Part shown: one piece after another, positions 6,506 through 9,753 of the stretch
How the letters are laid out: every line of letters starts with the position of its first letter
Numbering within the stretch: position 1 is the first letter of the stretch
NCBI GenBank assembly: GCA_013375335.1
Contig: JABXJZ010000038.1
Span: 1 to 9,753, forward strand
Direction: 5' to 3'
Origin: Desulfobacterales bacterium
GTDB taxonomy: Bacteria; Desulfobacterota; DSM-4660; Desulfatiglandales; B25-G16
DNA: 9,753 bases
Program-made: the position numbers and the translations under genes
The notes under the pieces: generated by a model
The model's database searches: none
What the model was told of the DNA's origin: nothing
Seen by the model: the letters and a program-made list of their open reading frames with translations, nothing else

Positions 6506-6532
6506 TTTATAGGTAATGACTATTGCAGTCAA
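6506..6532 (-). promoter_or_regulatory. Possible pyrG promoter
   Basis: On the minus strand TTGACT (6532-6527) is followed after 15 bp by TATAAA (6511-6506). Both hexamers are close to consensus but the spacing is short. Transcription would start near the ATG at 6499, leaving about 20 bases of leader before the preferred pyrG start. If it is real, the upstream TTG at 6532 cannot be the start codon for this transcript. Low confidence. Confidence 0.3.
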
Positions 6533-6576
6533 GCTAAAATGTCCTCCCTGTACCGGGCGCGTTTCCTGGCTTTCTT

Positions 6577-6644
6577 GTGCCCGCGCAATCTTCTTCTTCC
6601 CTCAAAACCGTATTTCTTATATGATCGAAACGTGCGCAGGGCAC
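6577..6644 (+). repeat. Inverted repeat in leader of the phosphoesterase-recG unit
   Basis: GTGCCCGCGCA at 6577-6587 is the reverse complement of TGCGCAGGGCAC at 6633-6644 except for one bulged base. The arms are GC-rich and enclose a 45-nt pyrimidine-rich loop. It sits in the roughly 200-bp divergent region between pyrG and the phosphoesterase, ending 26 bp before the GGAGG of the latter. It could be a structured leader or a regulator site; there is no T run to make it a terminator. Confidence 0.45.
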
Positions 6645-6681
6645 CTCTATTTTGATGAACTCAACAGTAAGGAGGTACACG

Positions 6682-7176
6682 ATGGTCATTGCTATTATGA
6701 GCGATACTCATGATAACATCTGGAACGTTAGAAAGGCCTTGGAGATGATAAGAGCTCACAAGGCCAAACTCATTATACACTGTGGAGATCTGGTTGCCCC
6801 TTTTACGCTCAAAGAACTGGCAAAGTTTGATGGGCCTGTTCACTGGGTCTTGGGAAACAACGACGGCGACCCCTATATGTTGACGAAGATCTCCCTTACT
6901 GAACTAGAAAACATGGAAGCCCGTGGTCTTATTGGAAAGCTAAACCTCGATGGAACCTCCATTGCATTTACACATTACGAGGAAATGGGTTACGCATTAG
7001 CGCATACGGGGGAATATGATCTGGTGTGCTGTGGTCACACCCATGTGTACCGCCTGGAGAGAATCCATCAGGCCCTATTGCTTAACCCTGGTGATGTCAT
7101 GGGCAAAGATGAGCCGGGCAGTGTTTCCCTGTTTGATACAGCATCAAGGGAAATAACGGCGCTGAAACTCCCATAA
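6682..7176 (+). CDS. YfcE/MJ0936-type metallophosphoesterase
   Basis: A small cytoplasmic calcineurin-like phosphoesterase that would hydrolyse phosphodiesters with two metal ions; the natural substrate of this family is not firmly known. The 164 residues carry all metal-binding motifs in order: S7-D8-T-H10-D-N, G35-D36, G58-N-N-D61, T97-H98 and C117-G-H119-T-H121. Length and order fit the TIGR00040 family. I chose the ATG at 6682 because GGAGG lies at 6671-6675, six bases upstream. An upstream in-frame ATG at 6652 would put ten extra residues before M-V-I-A-I-M-S-D and has no such site. recG starts 28 bp downstream on the same strand, so the two are probably one operon, although I know of no functional link. 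Confidence 0.92.
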   Translation: MVIAIMSDTHDNIWNVRKALEMIRAHKAKLIIHCGDLVAPFTLKELAKFDGPVHWVLGNNDGDPYMLTKISLTELENMEARGLIGKLNLDGTSIAFTHYEEMGYALAHTGEYDLVCCGHTHVYRLERIHQALLLNPGDVMGKDEPGSVSLFDTASREITALKLP

Positions 7177-7204
7177 GGTCCCATAGAGGCATTTTCGAGA
7201 AACA

Positions 7205-9262
7205 GTGCGGTTATCAGAGAAGATGGAAGATATAGTCGTTCTCAGCCCCGTCAGCAGCCTTAAAGGCGTGGGGAATGTCATTGCCGAAAGGCTTCAGAAC
7301 AGGGGGGTTCACACCGTGTATGATCTTTTCTACCTCACTCCCCGTTCCTACCAGGACCGCAGGAAGTTCATTCCGATTCGCGACCTCAGGCCCGGTGAGA
7401 CCGCCCTCATCAAGGGCACCATACTCGAACTCAGGAAAGTCAGGCCCAGGTACCGGGATATACTGGAGATGCTAATAGGCGATGAACGCGGGATTATATC
7501 CGCCAGATGGATGGGAGCGCCCCGGTACCTCTTCAGGTTTCGAAAGGGGGAGAAAATCATCCTCTTTGGCCAGTTTCGCATGGCTGCGAAGAGGCTCGAG
7601 ACCTACCATCCTGAGATCATAGAAGTCGGACATGAGTGGGAAATAGGCAGATTGACCCCTGTTTATCCTGAAATTGATGGAATCTCACAGCGAAGGGTGA
7701 GGCGGATTGTGATGGACGCCGTAGACCGATTTGCCCACGGCCTCAAAGATCCCCTGCCCGCAAAGATAAGGGAGGCTAGGGGGCTCCCGGAACTGGGTCA
7801 GGCGATACGGGAGGTACACCTCCCGTGTCAATCGAGACCTGAGGACCTTCGTATCCGGAGATCACCCGCGCAGAGGAGGCTCATATTTGATGAGTTCTTT
7901 GTGCTCCAGCTCGCCCTGGCACTTGAAAGGAGCAAGGCGGCCCGGGAGAGGGGGATCAGCCTTGAGGTACAGGCATTGAAAGGGCTCTATTGGTCCCTTC
8001 CTTTCAGGCTCACAGGATCGCAAACTCGGGTACTACAGGAGATTCTCAGGGACATGCGTAAGCCGCTTCCCATGAACAGACTGCTTCAGGGTGACGTGGG
8101 CTCCGGCAAGACAGTGGTTGCGCTTATAGCTGCTTGGGTGGCGGTGAGAAATGGGTATCAAGTTGCATTCATGGCACCTACCCAGCTCCTTGCTGAGCAG
8201 CACTATCTCAGCACCCTCGAGCTTGCTCGGAGGATGAATCTCAAACCGGCACTTCTCACAAGCGGTATGGGCCCCGACGCGGACGACGTGAGGGATCGTG
8301 TAAACCACGGGGATATAGATATACTTATAGGGACACATGCCCTCATTCAAGAGAGTGTGAGATTTCACCGCCTTGGGCTCGTGATCATCGATGAGCAGCA
8401 CAGGTTCGGAGTACTGCAGAGGGGCAGACTCAGGCAGAAAGGAATAAGCCCGCATGTACTCAGCATGACGGCTACGCCTATCCCGAGAACACTGGGGCTT
8501 ACCCTGTACGGAGACCTCGATATATCCGTGATAGACGAGCTTCCTCCTGGGAGAAAGCCCATTCAGACCAGGCTCTTCCATGAAAGGGATCGAAGTAAAG
8601 TCTATGCAATCCTCAGGGAGGAGATAGGGATGGGAAGACAGGCCTATATGGTTTATCCCCTGATCGAGGAGTCAGAGAAGATAGAAATCAAAGATGCCAC
8701 ACACATGGCTGAGGAGCTCAGGAGTGTATTTTCAGATCGCACTATAGCCTTGATCCACGGAAGGATGCCCCTTGATCAAAGAGAGGGGATAATGGGGGCA
8801 TTCAAAGAGAGGGCCATAGACATCCTGGTCTCCACCACGGTCATTGAGGTGGGTATAGACATTCCCAATGCCACCATCATGGTAATCGAGAACGCCGAGC
8901 GGTTTGGCCTCTCCCAGATCCACCAGCTTAGGGGAAGGGTTGGAAGAGGTGTTCACCCATCAAAGTGTCTCCTCTTGGCCTCATACAGGAAAACCAATGA
9001 GGCCGGCAGGAGGCTCAGAATCATCGAGAAGACCACAGACGGATTCAGGATTGCCGAGGAAGACCTTGCCATAAGGGGGCCAGGAGAATTCCTCGGTGTA
9101 AGACAGTCAGGATTCTGCCAGTTTCGGACAGCCAATCTCATGAGGGACGCAAGGATACTCTCAGAGGCGAGGGAAGAGGCATTCAGCCTGGTAGACACCC
9201 ATCCTCGGCTTGCCCATAGTACCTATAACCTGCTCAGACGGATGTTCAGGGAGAGCTCTTAA
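7205..9262 (+). CDS. recG: ATP-dependent DNA helicase RecG
   Basis: RecG is a superfamily 2 translocase that reverses stalled replication forks and processes branched recombination intermediates. The 685 residues match the normal length (693 in E. coli). The N-terminal wedge/OB-fold region (about 15-230) begins with S-S-L-K-G-V-G and includes T-P-V-Y-P. Helicase motifs follow: Walker A G296-D-V-G-S-G-K302-T303, motif II D396-E-Q-H399, motif III T422-A-T-P-I-P-R-T, V-I-E-V-G-I-D, and motif VI Q574-L-R-G-R-V-G-R-G. The C-terminal G-P-G-E-F-L-G-V-R-Q-S-G block is complete. It lacks the N-terminal extension seen in some longer RecG proteins. The GTG at 7205 gives the longest form; an ATG at 7223 (six residues shorter) matches the E. 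coli N terminus better, and neither has a strong Shine-Dalgarno. The stop shares a TTAA with the convergent phosphofructokinase gene. Confidence 0.98.
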   Translation: MRLSEKMEDIVVLSPVSSLKGVGNVIAERLQNRGVHTVYDLFYLTPRSYQDRRKFIPIRDLRPGETALIKGTILELRKVRPRYRDILEMLIGDERGIISARWMGAPRYLFRFRKGEKIILFGQFRMAAKRLETYHPEIIEVGHEWEIGRLTPVYPEIDGISQRRVRRIVMDAVDRFAHGLKDPLPAKIREARGLPELGQAIREVHLPCQSRPEDLRIRRSPAQRRLIFDEFFVLQLALALERSKAARERGISLEVQALKGLYWSLPFRLTGSQTRVLQEILRDMRKPLPMNRLLQGDVGSGKTVVALIAAWVAVRNGYQVAFMAPTQLLAEQHYLSTLELARRMNLKPALLTSGMGPDADDVRDRVNHGDIDILIGTHALIQESVRFHRLGLVIIDEQHRFGVLQRGRLRQKGISPHVLSMTATPIPRTLGLTLYGDLDISVIDELPPGRKPIQTRLFHERDRSKVYAILREEIGMGRQAYMVYPLIEESEKIEIKDATHMAEELRSVFSDRTIALIHGRMPLDQREGIMGAFKERAIDILVSTTVIEVGIDIPNATIMVIENAERFGLSQIHQLRGRVGRGVHPSKCLLLASYRKTNEAGRRLRIIEKTTDGFRIAEEDLAIRGPGEFLGVRQSGFCQFRTANLMRDARILSEAREEAFSLVDTHPRLAHSTYNLLRRMFRESS

Positions 9263-9753
9263 TACAAAAACATCGGCTTGCCACCAACGTGGCGCACCTT
9301 GGGCCGATACTCTTCTACATCATAGAGTTCTCTCAGGTCTACCCTTTTTTGGCCCGCCGTAATAGTACTGAGGGGGATATCCGTGTAGATTCCACTGCTC
9401 AGTGCGACGAGGCGTCCAAAGACACCTTTCTGAAAGAGATCAATGGCCATATTGGCAAAGTTAACAGCCACCATCAGATCCAGGGAATCAGGTACACCGC
9501 TTCTCATTAGATAGGAGAGGCGCTGGTTGAGGACATCCTCTCCTGTCAGTTCCTTGAGAACAGCACCGGTTTCCTCTCCAATTCCTCCCAGTCTCCTATG
9601 CCCATAGGCATCTGACGCTCCCGAAAAAAACATCTCGCCCCCTATCATCTTGGCCCCTTCTGAAATAGCGATCATGGCGTAGTTTTTGGGATTGGCCCGT
9701 TTGTCCTCCATGATGAGTTCGGCAAGCCTCTTGGGATCAAATGGGAGCTCCGC
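9259..9753 (-). CDS. Phosphofructokinase-family protein, C-terminal part (partial)
   Basis: The last 164 residues of a protein whose start lies beyond the right edge; the frame is open to base 9753. It resembles the C-terminal half of phosphofructokinases: N-Y-A-M-I-A-I-S-E-G-A-K, then a loop with G-H-R-R-L-G-G-I-G-E, then Q-R-L-S-Y-L-M-R-S-G-V-P-D-S-L-D in the place of the usual G-H-x-Q-R-G-G-x-P-x-x-x-D substrate-binding block. It ends Y-D-V-E-x-Y-R-P-K-V-R-H-V-G-G-K-P-M-F-L-Y. The altered block suggests one of the less common PFK clades; whether ATP or pyrophosphate is the phosphoryl donor cannot be told because the N-terminal half is missing. It would phosphorylate fructose 6-phosphate in glycolysis. 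Its stop overlaps the recG stop by 4 bp. Confidence 0.85.
   Translation of the reverse strand, partial: AELPFDPKRLAELIMEDKRANPKNYAMIAISEGAKMIGGEMFFSGASDAYGHRRLGGIGEETGAVLKELTGEDVLNQRLSYLMRSGVPDSLDLMVAVNFANMAIDLFQKGVFGRLVALSSGIYTDIPLSTITAGQKRVDLRELYDVEEYRPKVRHVGGKPMFLY

Noticed and set aside
6479..6532. N-terminal extension of pyrG from TTG at 6532
   Set aside because: It has a GGGAGG upstream, but the added residues have no counterpart in CTP synthases I know, and a promoter-like TTGACT/TATAAA overlaps this stretch.
6773..6781. DnaA-box-like TTATACACT
   Set aside because: One mismatch to TTATACACA but isolated and inside the phosphoesterase coding sequence, so expected by chance.
8033..8581. 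182-codon minus-strand ORF opposite recG
   Set aside because: Shadow of the RecG helicase motifs; no family features of its own.
9272..9308. Nested hairpin (ATCGGC/GCCGAT around GCCAC/GTGGC) after recG, possible terminator
   Set aside because: No T run follows on the plus strand and it lies inside the phosphofructokinase coding region.

Overview
This is a chromosomal, housekeeping-type window of roughly 50% GC. The proteins look like those of a Desulfobacterota/Deltaproteobacteria-like bacterium. The main hint is the DnaA C-terminal signature (an N-H-A-T recognition helix instead of D-H-T-T), which I recall from that group, together with heavy AGG arginine codon use and an ordinary bacterial MnmG and RecG. 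The taxonomic call is inference from memory, not from a search.

Layout, left to right: a 133-bp leader with a possible promoter and dyad; dnaA (+); a small two-helix membrane protein (+) whose ATG overlaps the dnaA stop; a TIGR01212/YhcC-type radical SAM protein (-), converging on the small gene; a divergent intergenic region of about 370 bp; mnmG (+); pyrG (-), converging on mnmG; a divergent intergenic region of about 200 bp; a YfcE/MJ0936-type metallophosphoesterase (+) followed 28 bp later by recG (+); and the C-terminal part of a phosphofructokinase-family protein (-) that runs off the right edge.

The clearest non-obvious object lies in the region upstream of mnmG. A 247-bp element (2728-2974) with imperfect terminal inverted repeats starting CAGGG is flanked on both sides, directly abutting, by the same 10-bp sequence CCAAGCGAAT. 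That is the structure of a non-coding miniature transposable element (MITE) with its target-site duplication. Its interior is strongly palindromic (arms of 29-30 bp and 18 bp around a central small hairpin). It ends only 29 bp before the mnmG start codon and carries a plausible sigma70-type promoter pointing at mnmG.

Functionally the genes cover replication initiation (DnaA), recombination and fork rescue (RecG), tRNA wobble-uridine modification (MnmG), CTP synthesis (PyrG) and glycolysis (phosphofructokinase). They are arranged as short, mostly independent transcription units. All three convergent gene pairs overlap tail to tail (26, 44 and 4 bp), and I see no convincing intrinsic terminator. 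Two proteins deviate from textbook sequence: DnaA (E-E for the Walker B D-D, altered DNA-recognition motif) and PyrG (a synthetase domain unlike the usual bacterial version). I see no tRNA, rRNA, CRISPR array, prophage gene or intact transposase.
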